NCBI RefSeq assembly: GCF_004322855.1
Contig: NZ_CP036402.1
Location: 3,968,001 to 4,032,000 of the forward strand
DNA: 64,000 nt
Source: Egibacter rhizosphaerae
Lineage (GTDB): Bacteria; Actinomycetota; Nitriliruptoria; Euzebyales; Egibacteraceae
Reading direction: 5' to 3'
Within the stretch, counting starts at the first letter, position 1. Every line of letters begins with the position of its first letter. A program made the translations under genes and the position numbers. Of this stretch, positions 48,740 to 57,441 are shown piece after piece. Below the pieces are notes generated by a model, which saw only the letters and a program-made list of their open reading frames with translations, did not search any database and was not told the DNA's origin.

Positions 48740-49746
48740 CACAACGACTCCCGGGTGCGCATCGTGCCCCCGTCGACGAGGTAGCGGAACACGCTCTCGA
48801 GGTCGTCGTCGAGCGGCACGACCTCCGACAGCCGCAGCCCCCGATCCCGCGCGGTGGTCGCCACGCGAGTGCGGAACGCCCCGATCGTCGTCGTCTCGAC
48901 CTGGAGGCTCGTCGCCGTCAGCACCCGTGCGCCGGTGATCAGACCCGCGTCGAGCAGCGCCGCCCCGAGCCGTGCCGGCTCGTCGGTGCCCAACCGCAGG
49001 CGGTGGGGGCGGTCGTCCAGGAGTTCGCGGATGGCGGCCGGATCGCCCTCGGCGACCAGTCGGCCGGCGCTGAGCACGAGCACGCGCTCGGCGAGCGGTT
49101 CGACCTCGGCGAGCACGTGGCTCGAGAGGATCACGGCCCGCCCCTCGTCGCCGAGCCGGCGCAGGAGGTCGCTCATGTGGTGTCGCTGGGTGGGGTCGAG
49201 CCCGTTGAGCGGTTCGTCGAGGACCAGGAGCGTCGGATCGTGGACCAGGGCGTTGGCGAGCTTGACCCGTTGGCGCATGCCCTTCGAGTAGGTGCGCAGC
49301 GGTCGCCGGTCGTCGGGGTCGAGGAGGACCTGCTCCAGCGCCGCCGCAGCGGCCGCGTCGGCGTCGGCCCGGCCGTGGAGGATCGCGGCGAGGCGCACGA
49401 AGCGGCGCGCGTCGAGGCGGTCGATGAGTGCCTGTGCCTCGGGAACGTAGCCGAGTCCGCGACGGGCCTCGTGGTCGCTGCGTGGATCGCGGCCGCCCAC
49501 GCGGACGGTGCCCTGCGAGGCGGGCAGCAGCCCGCACACCAGGCGGACCAACGTCGTCTTGCCGGCACCGTTCGGCCCGAGAAGGGCCGTGATCCCCGGA
49601 CCCACGCGGGCGGACACGTCCCATAGGGCGACCACGTCACCGAGCTGGGCCGAGACGCGCTCGACCGCCACCGAGGGGCTCGCGGCGGCGCTCCCGGCGC
49701 TGATCGCATCACTCCCGGCGCTCATCGCGTCACTCCCGGCGCTCAT
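48739..49746 (-). CDS. ABC transporter ATPase (CcmA type)
   Basis: A 335-residue ATPase. Walker A is GPNGAGKT, the signature is YSKGMRQR (S-K-G variant), Walker B is LLVLDEPLNGLD and the His switch is in ILSSHVLAE. A C-terminal domain follows. The N terminus is unusual: three short repeats (MSAGSDA, MSAGSDA, ISAGSAA) encoded by 21-bp DNA repeats. Two ATGs (49746 and 49725) are present in the repeats; 49746 has the best ribosome site (GGGAGGTGA). It overlaps the upstream permease stop codon (49743-49745). It belongs to an operon of four ABC genes. Confidence 0.88.
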   Translation of the reverse strand: MSAGSDAMSAGSDAISAGSAAASPSVAVERVSAQLGDVVALWDVSARVGPGITALLGPNGAGKTTLVRLVCGLLPASQGTVRVGGRDPRSDHEARRGLGYVPEAQALIDRLDARRFVRLAAILHGRADADAAAAAALEQVLLDPDDRRPLRTYSKGMRQRVKLANALVHDPTLLVLDEPLNGLDPTQRHHMSDLLRRLGDEGRAVILSSHVLAEVEPLAERVLVLSAGRLVAEGDPAAIRELLDDRPHRLRLGTDEPARLGAALLDAGLITGARVLTATSLQVETTTIGAFRTRVATTARDRGLRLSEVVPLDDDLESVFRYLVDGGTMRTRESL

Positions 49747-49754
49747 CGCGTCAC
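49696..49754 (-). repeat. 21-bp direct repeats duplicating an ABC stop/start junction
   Basis: On the plus strand, the units beginning at 49696, 49717 and 49738 (the last incomplete) share GGCGCT(C/G)ATCGC(G/A)TCAC. The 49738 copy holds the stop of the permease gene and the start of the ATPase gene; the others encode extra N-terminal residues and a second in-frame ATG. Tandem duplication has copied the translation start region. Confidence 0.85.
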
Positions 49755-50621
49755 CTCCCCGCGGCGGTAGCGCAGCCACGTGAGCCCTCCGAACGCGGCG
49801 ATCCAGGCGAGGACCGCGGCGAGGACCGCGCCCGTCGGGACCTGCGGCGCGTCGCCCGATTCCCCGTAGATCCGGTGTGCGAGCTCGGTCGGGCCGTCGA
49901 GGAGGGCCATGAGCACGAGCCAGGGGGTGACATCGAGCAGCTCGATGGCGATCTCGACGAGGGCATTGGATCCCAGCATCAGCGCGGCGAGGGCGACGCT
50001 CGCGTAGGCCCGGCGGTCGGTGAGGCTGCTGCCGGCCAGCGCGAGAGTCGTGTAGAAGGCGCTGAGCACGACGCCGGCGATGACGGGACGGACGAGCCCG
50101 GCAACCGTCGCGCCGACCCCGTCGGGCCCGAGACCGAGCAGGACGTAGCCGAGTTCGACCAGCAGCGGCGGTCCCGTGGTCACGAGCAGCAGCACCACGC
50201 CGAGCGCCGCGGCCTTGGCCGCGAGGTACGTGGCCGGCGACAGGGGCGACGCGAGGTAGAGGGCGAGGGTGCCCGAACGACGATCGGGGCACAGCGTCTC
50301 GGGGCCGGTGACCGCGACGAACAGGACGGTGACGGCGAGCAGCGTGGCGAGGAGCGCGGGGCCCTCCATCACGAACAACCGCGCGAGTTCCTCGGGCGTG
50401 ACGACGGCGATCCCGATGAAGACCAGGACCGGCACGTAGGCGGTGATGAGGACCACGAGCGGCACGATCTTCGAGCGGAACGGCCGTCGCAGGCCGAGCA
50501 ACCGCTGCACGGTGTGGACGGCGAGCGTCCACACTGCGGCCACGACACCGCGACGGGAACCTTCCCACGCTTGCACGCCCGTGTCGTGGATGCGTGCTCG
50601 CTGGACGGGGTCGAGGCTCAT
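49743..50621 (-). CDS. ABC exporter permease subunit (first)
   Basis: A 292-residue membrane protein with about six hydrophobic segments, beginning with a cytosolic lead (MSLDPVQRARIHDTGVQAWE) typical of ABC-2-like permeases. ETLCPDRRSGTLALYLASPL resembles the conserved loop of ABC-2 permeases. It starts at 50621, overlapping the stop of the ATPase gene by 4 bp. It pairs with that ATPase (50618-51520). Confidence 0.8.
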   Translation of the reverse strand: MSLDPVQRARIHDTGVQAWEGSRRGVVAAVWTLAVHTVQRLLGLRRPFRSKIVPLVVLITAYVPVLVFIGIAVVTPEELARLFVMEGPALLATLLAVTVLFVAVTGPETLCPDRRSGTLALYLASPLSPATYLAAKAAALGVVLLLVTTGPPLLVELGYVLLGLGPDGVGATVAGLVRPVIAGVVLSAFYTTLALAGSSLTDRRAYASVALAALMLGSNALVEIAIELLDVTPWLVLMALLDGPTELAHRIYGESGDAPQVPTGAVLAAVLAWIAAFGGLTWLRYRRGEVTR

Positions 50622-51520
50622 CCCGCCGCCTCCGCGTAGAGCTCCTGCAGCCCGACCGGCACCCGCTCCAGTCGGCGAATCCCCACGCCGCAGTCCGCGA
50701 GGGCGTCCCGCACCGCGTCGACCGCCGTGTCATCGGCCGCGGTCACCAGGAGACGGGACGAACCCTCGCCGGTGACCCGTAGCCCCGCCTCGCGCAGGTG
50801 CGGCACCAGCGCGTCGACCGGGCCCTCGACCTCGAGGAGCAACTCGTCGTGCTCGGCGTGCCCGCCGTCGAGCCGATGCTCGGCCACCACCCGCCCCTCG
50901 TCGAGGATGACGACCCCGTCCGCGACGCGCTCCACCTCGTGCAACAGATGCGACGAGAGAACCACGTCGCGGCCGAGATCGGTGCCCACGCGACGGATGA
51001 GGTCGAGCATCTCGTCGCGCTGCAACGGATCGAGGCCACTGGTCGGCTCGTCGAGCAGGACCAGCTCGGGGTCGTGGACGACCGCCTGGGCGAGCATCAC
51101 GCGCTGTCGCTGCCCGGTGGACAACGTGCCCAGCGGTCGTCGGACCTCCTCGCCGAGCCCGGTCCACCGCAATGCCTCCGCGGCGCGACCCGCCGCGTCA
51201 CGCGGGGGCAGACCGTGCAGGCGCGCGAGATGCCGCACGAAGTCCTCGGCGCCGACATCGGGTGGGAACGCATCGTGCTCGGGGCCGTAACCCAGGCGCG
51301 CGCGGATGTGTGGCCCGGCCTCCTCCGGTCGCAACCCGAGGACCTGCAACTCGCCGGCGTCGGGCCGCTGCAGGCCCAGCACAAGCGAGAGGAAGGTCGT
51401 CTTCCCGGCGCCGTTGGGCCCGAGCAGGCCCGTGATCCCGTGTCCGATCGTCAACGTGACGTCGGTGACGGCCGCCACCGGCCCGAAGGCCTTCGACACG
51501 TGTTCGGCTCGCAACTGCAC
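50618..51520 (-). CDS. ABC transporter ATPase (first gene of the operon)
   Basis: A 300-residue ATPase. Walker A is GPNGAGKT, the signature is LSTGQRQR, Walker B is LVLLDEPTSGLDPLQ and the switch His is in VLSSHLLHE. The C-terminal domain has a fold like that of NatA/CcmA-type export ATPases. A GTG at 51520 is used. The order ATPase-permease-ATPase-permease suggests two half-systems or one heteromeric exporter of unknown substrate. Confidence 0.9.
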   Translation of the reverse strand: MQLRAEHVSKAFGPVAAVTDVTLTIGHGITGLLGPNGAGKTTFLSLVLGLQRPDAGELQVLGLRPEEAGPHIRARLGYGPEHDAFPPDVGAEDFVRHLARLHGLPPRDAAGRAAEALRWTGLGEEVRRPLGTLSTGQRQRVMLAQAVVHDPELVLLDEPTSGLDPLQRDEMLDLIRRVGTDLGRDVVLSSHLLHEVERVADGVVILDEGRVVAEHRLDGGHAEHDELLLEVEGPVDALVPHLREAGLRVTGEGSSRLLVTAADDTAVDAVRDALADCGVGIRRLERVPVGLQELYAEAAG

Positions 51521-51557
51521 GTCGGTCCCCCGCTGTTCGGCCGCCCGCAGCCTAGGT

Positions 51558-51616
51558 GCGGCTCCCGGGAGCCGCCATTGTCCCTGGTCGTCCCTGGTCG
51601 TCCCTCGTCCCTGGTG
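51558..51616. repeat. 18-bp palindrome and short direct repeats upstream of the ABC operon
   Basis: GCGGCTCCCGGGAGCCGC (51558-51575) is a perfect palindrome. It is followed by TCCCTGGTCG twice (51581-51600), then TCCCTCG and TCCCTGGTG. The stretch lies between the S9 peptidase stop and the ABC operon start, both minus strand, so it may combine a terminator and a promoter/operator. Confidence 0.55.
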
Positions 51617-51650
51617 AGGCGGGTCGCCTGCGGGGCGTTCCGACGAGCGG

Positions 51651-53798
51651 CTACTCGGCGGGGCGGGGGAGGCTCTCGCGCAGGAACTCCGACTGCAGCT
51701 TGAGCAGGTTCTCGGTGACCGTCTCCTGCGGTGTCATGTGCGTCACGCCGGACAGCGGGAGCACGCGGTGGCTGCGGCCGTGCTCCAGCAACGCGCGGGA
51801 GAGTTGCAGGGTGTGGGCGGCCACCACGTTGTCGTCGGCGAGGCCGTGGATCAGGAGCAGCGGTCGTGCCAGGCGGTGTGCGTCCTCGAGGAGCGAGTTC
51901 CGCCGGTACGTCTCGGGAGCCGTGTCGGGATGGCCGAGGTAGCGCTCCGTGTAGTGCGTGTCGTAGAGCCGCCACTCCGTGACCGGGGCGCCGGCGATCG
52001 CGGCGTGGAAGCGGTCGGGTCGGCGCAGCACCGCGAGGGCGGCGAGGAAGCCCCCGAACGACCAGCCGCGGATCGCGACCCGGTTCCCGTCGAGGTCGTC
52101 GTGCGCTTCGAGGGCGGCGTCGAGGCCGGCGATCTGATCGGTGAGCGGGACGGCGGCGAGCTCGCCCGCGACGGCGTGCTCCCAGGCCGGCCCGCGGCCC
52201 GGGCTGCCCCGGCCGTCGACCACCAGGACCGCGAAGCCCTGCTCGGCGAACCACTGTGAGCCGAGGAACGCGTCGCGACGGCGCAGCACACGCTGCGCGT
52301 GGGGTCCCCCGTAGGGGTCGACGAGCACCGGCAGACGTCCCTGCGGGTCCAAGTGGGCGCTCGGGTCGGACGGTCGGAGCAGCGCGCCGCGCAGCCGTTC
52401 GGCTCCGAGCTCCAACATCTCGACGTTGGGGACGAGCTCGGAGTGTTCGGCGTGGTCCGCGATCCCGACCGGCGGCCCTTCCTCGGGCAGGACCTCCGTC
52501 GTGACCCCGGCGTCCCCGAGCCGCGCCTCCTGGCGCACGGTCACGCTGACCGTGCCGCTCGCCTGCGCGACGCCGCCGCCCCGATCGAGCCGAGCGGGCT
52601 CGTCCCGGTCGATGGGCACTCGCCACACGCCGATCTCGCTCGGGTCGTCGGCGCTCCCGGTGACGAGCAGGGCCGTGTCGTCCGCGTCCACGACCGACCT
52701 GATCTGCAGCCATGCCGGGGTCACCGGGCGACCGTCCACCCAGCAGCGTCGAGCGTCCGCCCGGATGTCCTCCGCCACGGTCAGCAGGCGCTCGCCCGGC
52801 AACCACCGCGGCGCGCCGGCGACGAGCTCGCCCCACGGCTGGTGCTCGTGCTGGACGAGCGCCTCGGTGGTCCCGCCCCGCGGGTCGAGGCGGTGGATCT
52901 CCAGCCGCTGCTGGTCACGGGACTGCAGCACGGCCAGCGGAGGTCCCTTGCGACTCCAGCGGACGGCGGCGAGGTACGGGAGCTCGTCGCGGTCCCAGTC
53001 GATCCCGCGGATGGTGCCGTCGAGGTCGACGATCGCGAGCGAGACGTCGGCATTGGCGGTGCCGGCCGCGGGGTAGCGGACCACCGTCGGTGCGCTCGCG
53101 GGGTCGGCGGGATCGGCGAGGTGCCACCGGCTGACCGGGGCCACGTCGACGCGCGCCACGGCGAGGGCATCGCCCTCGGGCGACCACCAGAATCCTCGGG
53201 TGCGTCCCATCTCCTCCGCGGCGACGAACTCCGCGAGCCCCCACGTCACGTCATGGTCGTCGTCGCCGACCAATTCGGCGGCCTGGCCGTCCGCGATGCT
53301 GGCGACCCACAGCGCGCCGTCGCGGACCCACGCGACCCGTTCGCCGGCCGGGTCGAGCCGCGGGTCGACGATCGGTCCCGGAAGCCGCAGCCACCGCGGC
53401 GGATCGTCGCCGGAGAGATCCACCAGCACGGCGTCGCCCGCCAGCGGCAGCACGGCACGTTCCACCCGGGCGTCCGTGGCGTACCGCACGATCCCCGCGG
53501 CCTGCTCACGTGCCCGCTCGCGGCGGGCGCGTTCCTCCGGGGGGAGGCCCTCCTCCTCGTCGCCCGCCACGAGCCCCTGGTGGTCCGCGACGCACCGCTC
53601 CCGGCCCGACGCGACGTCGAGCACCCAGAGCCGCTGGACGGGGTCGGTGCCGCCCTGTGAACGCAGGAAGACGACCCGTGACCCGTCCGGCGCGACGGCG
53701 AAGCTCCGCGGACGCCCGAGCGTGAACCTCCGGGTGCGTGCGGTTCGCGTCGGGAAGGTGGCGGCGGCGTGACCGCTCGCCTGCTGCGTCTCCGTCAC
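51651..53798 (-). CDS. S9-family prolyl oligopeptidase-like peptidase (DPP-IV type)
   Basis: A 715-residue cytosolic-looking serine peptidase. An N-terminal beta-propeller-like part (residues about 20-480, with EEMGRTRGFWWSPEGDALAV, the double-Glu region of DPP-IV-type enzymes) precedes the alpha/beta hydrolase domain. The triad is Ser in GWSFGGF (about 578), Asp in HGLADDNV and His in GVTHMT. YGGPHAQ is a conserved stretch of the family. It lacks an obvious signal peptide. It begins with GTG overlapping the stop of the unknown gene at 53795-55195 by 4 bp, so the two are translated together. Confidence 0.9.
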   Translation of the reverse strand: MTETQQASGHAAATFPTRTARTRRFTLGRPRSFAVAPDGSRVVFLRSQGGTDPVQRLWVLDVASGRERCVADHQGLVAGDEEEGLPPEERARRERAREQAAGIVRYATDARVERAVLPLAGDAVLVDLSGDDPPRWLRLPGPIVDPRLDPAGERVAWVRDGALWVASIADGQAAELVGDDDHDVTWGLAEFVAAEEMGRTRGFWWSPEGDALAVARVDVAPVSRWHLADPADPASAPTVVRYPAAGTANADVSLAIVDLDGTIRGIDWDRDELPYLAAVRWSRKGPPLAVLQSRDQQRLEIHRLDPRGGTTEALVQHEHQPWGELVAGAPRWLPGERLLTVAEDIRADARRCWVDGRPVTPAWLQIRSVVDADDTALLVTGSADDPSEIGVWRVPIDRDEPARLDRGGGVAQASGTVSVTVRQEARLGDAGVTTEVLPEEGPPVGIADHAEHSELVPNVEMLELGAERLRGALLRPSDPSAHLDPQGRLPVLVDPYGGPHAQRVLRRRDAFLGSQWFAEQGFAVLVVDGRGSPGRGPAWEHAVAGELAAVPLTDQIAGLDAALEAHDDLDGNRVAIRGWSFGGFLAALAVLRRPDRFHAAIAGAPVTEWRLYDTHYTERYLGHPDTAPETYRRNSLLEDAHRLARPLLLIHGLADDNVVAAHTLQLSRALLEHGRSHRVLPLSGVTHMTPQETVTENLLKLQSEFLRESLPRPAE

Positions 53799-55195
53799 GC
53801 CTGGCGGGTGGCGGCCGGTGCCTGCTGATCCACGTCCGGCGAGCCGGTGCCGTCGGCGTCGGCGGCGTCGGCGGTGGGATCGCCCCCGAGGTGGCCGTCG
53901 GCCGAGTCACCAGCAGCAGTCGGGGACACCTCGGAGGGTGCTGCCGTCGCGTCGTTCGCCGCTGCCTCGGTGGCGGCATCCCCGGGCGTGCTGTCGAGCT
54001 GGGCGCGCGCCTGTTGCGGGCAACGGGCTTCGTGTCCGGGCCGCACCCACGTCCAGGCGAGGCAGTGCGGGCACCGGGTGCCCTCCTTGACGATCGGGTT
54101 GCCCTCGAGCGCCTTGGGGAGCCCCACCGGCAGATCCGCGCAGACGAGTGCCTCGTACGCCTTCTCGGCGCGCTGCCGGTTCTCGCCGGCCAGCTTCTCG
54201 AGCGCCTCCTGGGGAGCCAGGTCGACGCCCTCGGCCGCCAGCAGCGCGATGAACGAAGCGGTCTCCGGGCGGGTGAGGTCGAGGCCGTCCAGCGTCGGCG
54301 CTTTCGCCGCGGCGGGTAGTTCGAGCGGGACCCCCCGCTCCTGCCACCGGCGCCACACGGCCAGCGCCTCCGCCCGATCCTGGTGGGCCGCACGCTCGAG
54401 CTGCTCGCGCACCCGCGCGTGCAGGCGCTCGCTGCGCCCGTGGTCGCGGGCCCAGGCGAGGGTCGCCTCGATCTCGGGGCTGTCCAGGTCGACACGATCG
54501 AGCAGGACGTCGACGCGGTCGGGATAGCGGTCCGCGACGAGGATGAGTGTGGCAACGGTGGGTGGCAGACGGTCCACGCCCTCGGCGAGCCGGCGAGAGA
54601 CCTCCGGGTGGAGGGTGATGTCCGCGGCGACCTCTGCGGCCTCCGAGAGCCAGCGCGCGTCCGGCTCGTCGGGCAGAGGCAGCGGGAAGTCCGGCTCTCG
54701 ATCGAGCACCGCGGAGGCGACCACCGGCCGCTGGCTGACGACCTCGGCGAGTTCCTGCAGGTTCTCGCGCAGCCACTCCCAGATCAGCCCTTGCGCCGCA
54801 CGCACGTCCTCGGCCACCCGGTCCGCTTGACCGACGAGCCCGAGCCGGACCGCGGTGCGCAGCTGGGCGCGGGCCTTCTCGAGTGCCTGCGGTCGGTCGG
54901 CCAGCACCGGGCGGCACTCGTCGGGATGGGTGCGGAACAGCTCCCAGAGCGCGAACAGATCCCGGTAGCGGCCGCTCGCGGCCGACGCGACGAGATGGCG
55001 GGCCAGCGCGGCCGGTCCGAGCAGCGCGCCGGCGGTGACGGGGGGGAGGTCGGCGACGAGCGATTCGCGGGTGCTCTTGGGCAGTCGGGAGAGCTGCGGG
55101 TCGGGGTCCTGCACGTAGGACAAGGCCCGCTCGGTCGTGTCCCCGATGCGCTTCACCGCGTCCTTGGCCGTGACCTTCGTGGTCGTCGCACTCAT
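53795..55195 (-). CDS. Unknown protein with C-terminal zinc-ribbon-like region
   Basis: A 466-residue protein I do not recognise. Residues 1-340 are mostly alpha-helical, with repeated Ala/Leu/Arg segments (TERALSYVQDPDPQLSRLPK, LASAVLDREPDFPLPLPDEP-like stretches). Near residue 385 is RCPHCLAWTWVRPGHEARCP, a zinc-ribbon-like motif with three Cys and one His. The last 70 residues are Ala/Asp/Thr-rich and acidic. The ATG is at 55195. It overlaps the S9 peptidase start (4 bp), so the peptidase may act on something handled by this protein. The function is unknown. Confidence 0.7.
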   Translation of the reverse strand: MSATTTKVTAKDAVKRIGDTTERALSYVQDPDPQLSRLPKSTRESLVADLPPVTAGALLGPAALARHLVASAASGRYRDLFALWELFRTHPDECRPVLADRPQALEKARAQLRTAVRLGLVGQADRVAEDVRAAQGLIWEWLRENLQELAEVVSQRPVVASAVLDREPDFPLPLPDEPDARWLSEAAEVAADITLHPEVSRRLAEGVDRLPPTVATLILVADRYPDRVDVLLDRVDLDSPEIEATLAWARDHGRSERLHARVREQLERAAHQDRAEALAVWRRWQERGVPLELPAAAKAPTLDGLDLTRPETASFIALLAAEGVDLAPQEALEKLAGENRQRAEKAYEALVCADLPVGLPKALEGNPIVKEGTRCPHCLAWTWVRPGHEARCPQQARAQLDSTPGDAATEAAANDATAAPSEVSPTAAGDSADGHLGGDPTADAADADGTGSPDVDQQAPAATRQA

Positions 55196-55417
55196 CGGCG
55201 ACCTCCTTCCTCGCTCGGTGCCGGCAGGCCGGCACCGACCTCGGCTCCAACCCGGCCGCCGTCGCGGGACCTGCCCTGGGGCCGGGCTACGGGGAATCCG
55301 CGCGAACTCGGGTGCACGGGGTCAGCGGGGTGCGGGCGCGGGCCGCGGACCCGCTGGTCTCACCGAGGATACTCACTCCGGCCGCCGCCCCGCGCGCCCA
55401 GCAGCCAGAGAGTGGCG

Positions 55418-56029
55418 TCAGGGTCCCTCGGCGTCCGGGATCTCGAGGGTCATGCCCGGCCTCAGGACGTCCTCGCTGGTGAGGTCGTTCGCCTCCGCGA
55501 TGTCGCGCCACCGCTCCCCGTCGCCGTAGTAGTTCTCGGCGAGGCCGTAGAGGTGGTCGCCCTCCCGCACGTCGTGCTGGCTGACACCGGACGTGACGTC
55601 ATCGGACTCGTCCGAGCCCTCCTGATCCTCCGAGTCGTCGGCCTCCTCGGAACTGTCGTTCCCCCCGTCCCCGTCCTCGCCGTCGTTGGCGGCCGCGGTG
55701 GCCTCGTCACCGTCATCGGCACCATCCTCAGCCTCGTCGCCACCATCCTCGTCATCCGCCGGTGCGTCCTCGGTGCCTCCGGCCTCGAGCGCGTCGATCT
55801 CCGCCTCGAGTTGCTCGATGTCCTCTTCGAGCGCCTCGTTCTCGGCCTCGAGCTCGGCGATGCGATCGGTGTCGTCCCCGGGCGCGCTCCAGCGGCCGAC
55901 GGCGAACGCGAGGATCAGCACGACCGCCAGCACGGCCACTCGACCCCACAGGATGCGTCCGTCGGCGGGTGCGCGGGCGGGTGCCCCTCGGTCGTCCTCG
56001 AAGAGGTCGGGATCGTCGTAGTCGCTCAT
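55418..56029 (-). CDS. Membrane-anchored LysM protein
   Basis: A 203-residue protein: a short cytosolic lead, one membrane segment (VAVLAVVLILAFAVGRW, about residues 30-46), a coiled coil (TDRIAELEAENEALEEDIEQ, about 53-85), a long Asp/Glu/Ala/Gly-rich linker (about 88-150), and a LysM domain at the end (VREGDHLYGLAENYYGDGER, LRPGMTLEIPD). LysM binds peptidoglycan sugar chains. The layout suggests a linker between membrane and cell wall. The ATG at 56029 is the first that precedes the membrane segment; the longer frame is discounted. Confidence 0.82.
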   Translation of the reverse strand: MSDYDDPDLFEDDRGAPARAPADGRILWGRVAVLAVVLILAFAVGRWSAPGDDTDRIAELEAENEALEEDIEQLEAEIDALEAGGTEDAPADDEDGGDEAEDGADDGDEATAAANDGEDGDGGNDSSEEADDSEDQEGSDESDDVTSGVSQHDVREGDHLYGLAENYYGDGERWRDIAEANDLTSEDVLRPGMTLEIPDAEGP

Positions 56030-56253
56030 GGCGGGATCGTGTCCTCGGACGCCGGACTGGGTCTTCGGGGAAGTATCGCGACTCGGTGCTCCCGGAGCCC
56101 GTAGGCGTCGCGCCCGGCCATCCTCGCCGTCGCGTCGCCGGTCGTCCACCTCGTTCGGGGAGGGACACCCGTCCGGTGGACGATGCTGCCGAGTGAGAAC
56201 AATGGGGAAAGGGGGCAGTCCCTTCGCGCGAGGTAGTTGTGGCGATGGGACCA

Positions 56254-56601
56254 CTAGATGTTGGTGATGTGGCGGATCAGGTTGCGTACCACGAAGTCGG
56301 GTCGTAGCACACCAGCGTGTTGGCGGGCGGCAAGCGAGTCGGTGGTGGTGCGCACGCGCAGCCGCCGGTGAGCGGCCAGCGCGTCGCGGATGGCCCCGGC
56401 GAACCGCGCGTCATTCTGGCGGGGGCTGGCGACGTAGGGCACGTCGAGGTCGCCGTGGCCGTGGCTGGGCAGCTCCGGCGCACGCCAGTAGCCGTAGCGC
56501 GCCTGGTCGCGGGTCACCGGTCCGCTGACCACGGTCTGCTCGAGCAGCCGTACAACAGCAGCCCGCGGTCGTCCGCGTGCTCCGTCATCCCCGTCACCCA
56601 T
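56254..56601 (-). CDS. Hypothetical protein, partner of the 56594-57220 gene
   Basis: A 115-residue protein I do not recognise. It opens with MGDGDDGARGRPRAAVVRLL and has YGYWRAPELPSHGHGDLDVP and VASPRQNDARFAGAIRDALA in the middle. No membrane segment or known motif is seen. It starts at an ATG overlapping the stop of the upstream gene by 8 bp (ATGGGTGA), so it is translationally coupled. It lies in a patch that is visibly less G+C-rich than the surroundings and may have been gained by transfer. Confidence 0.6.
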   Translation of the reverse strand: MGDGDDGARGRPRAAVVRLLEQTVVSGPVTRDQARYGYWRAPELPSHGHGDLDVPYVASPRQNDARFAGAIRDALAAHRRLRVRTTTDSLAARQHAGVLRPDFVVRNLIRHITNI

Positions 56602-57220
56602 TGTCGAGTTGGTGGGATCGGTCGATCGGAAAGCACTCGAACCGGTCGTCACCTCGCAAGGCTTGCTGTGTTGACTCGCTACTTGCGATGTAGCTCTCGA
56701 ACAGATCAGGAGGAGAATGGACGAGCCATGCCCGATCCTTGGGCCACCAACGATTCGCGCTGCCGTAAGGATGGAACGTACTGGCCTCCCCAATATGTCC
56801 GCGGAACACTCGGCCCGGTGCCTTCGGGTCGTCGCCCACCTCCCCTGGCCACAGCTCAAAGTAGCAGTCATGCGGCGTGGTGGTGTGACCTTCCAATACG
56901 TCGGACAGGGCCGCAGCTACATGTGGGGAGAGGCCACCGTCGTGAGGCTGTTCGAGCGTTCGACGCTCGGAGCTCGAAAGCTTGGTCGCTATGTCTCCCC
57001 AGCGCGTTTGAGGGCTCACATCCGTCGCGAGGGCCGATGCAGCCTCTGCCCACGTAACCCACAGCTCCTCCGAGGAGGCCCATCGAGCCGGATGCAACAG
57101 CCTTGTGATGGCGCTGTACGCAGCAGGAATCAGGTCCGCGACATACAGCCGTCCACGCTCGACCGGTAGTGGCGCCACCGGTGGTAGCCACTCTGCTGCA
57201 CCGCGATCGACGGGAATCAT
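56594..57220 (-). CDS. Hypothetical protein of an actinobacterial family
   Basis: A 208-residue protein that resembles a large Streptomyces hypothetical family from memory (no search possible): RLYVADLIPAAYSAITRLLH near the N terminus, then CYFELWPGEVGDDP and ANRWWPKDRAWLVHSPPDLF with the conserved Cys-Tyr/Trp-Phe and WWP-DRAW blocks. The function of that family is not known to me. The ATG at 57220 is preferred; a GTG at 57283 lies inside the 32-bp palindrome. It shares an 8-bp overlap with the 115-residue gene downstream. Local base composition is lower in G+C than that of its neighbours. Confidence 0.7.
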   Translation of the reverse strand: MIPVDRGAAEWLPPVAPLPVERGRLYVADLIPAAYSAITRLLHPARWASSEELWVTWAEAASALATDVSPQTRWGDIATKLSSSERRTLEQPHDGGLSPHVAAALSDVLEGHTTTPHDCYFELWPGEVGDDPKAPGRVFRGHIGEASTFHPYGSANRWWPKDRAWLVHSPPDLFESYIASSESTQQALRGDDRFECFPIDRSHQLDNG

Positions 57221-57256
57221 CGCCCTCCGGATGGTAGACGCAACCTTACGCCCCAG

Positions 57257-57288
57257 GCCGCGTGACCACCCGCGGGTGGTCACGCGGC
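57257..57288. repeat. 32-bp perfect palindrome with a third half-copy nearby
   Basis: Positions 57257-57288 read the same on both strands over all 32 bp; each arm contains GTGACCACCC. A third copy of GTGTGACCACCC follows at 57311-57322 in direct orientation. It lies 37 bp upstream of the 57220 start and downstream of the frameshifted secreted-protein gene, so it may be an operator, a terminator or a recombination site. Confidence 0.85.
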
Positions 57289-57441
57289 AGGGTCAGAGGT
57301 TACAGGGGTTGTGTGACCACCCCGACGTTGGCGCCGCGAACCGGTACTGCGAACCCCACGTGAACATGAGTCTCGCCTCTGTGCGCCACGTACCGCGCTT
57401 ACACGGAGCTACGACTTGGCGGGTGTTCCACAGTCCCGGGG

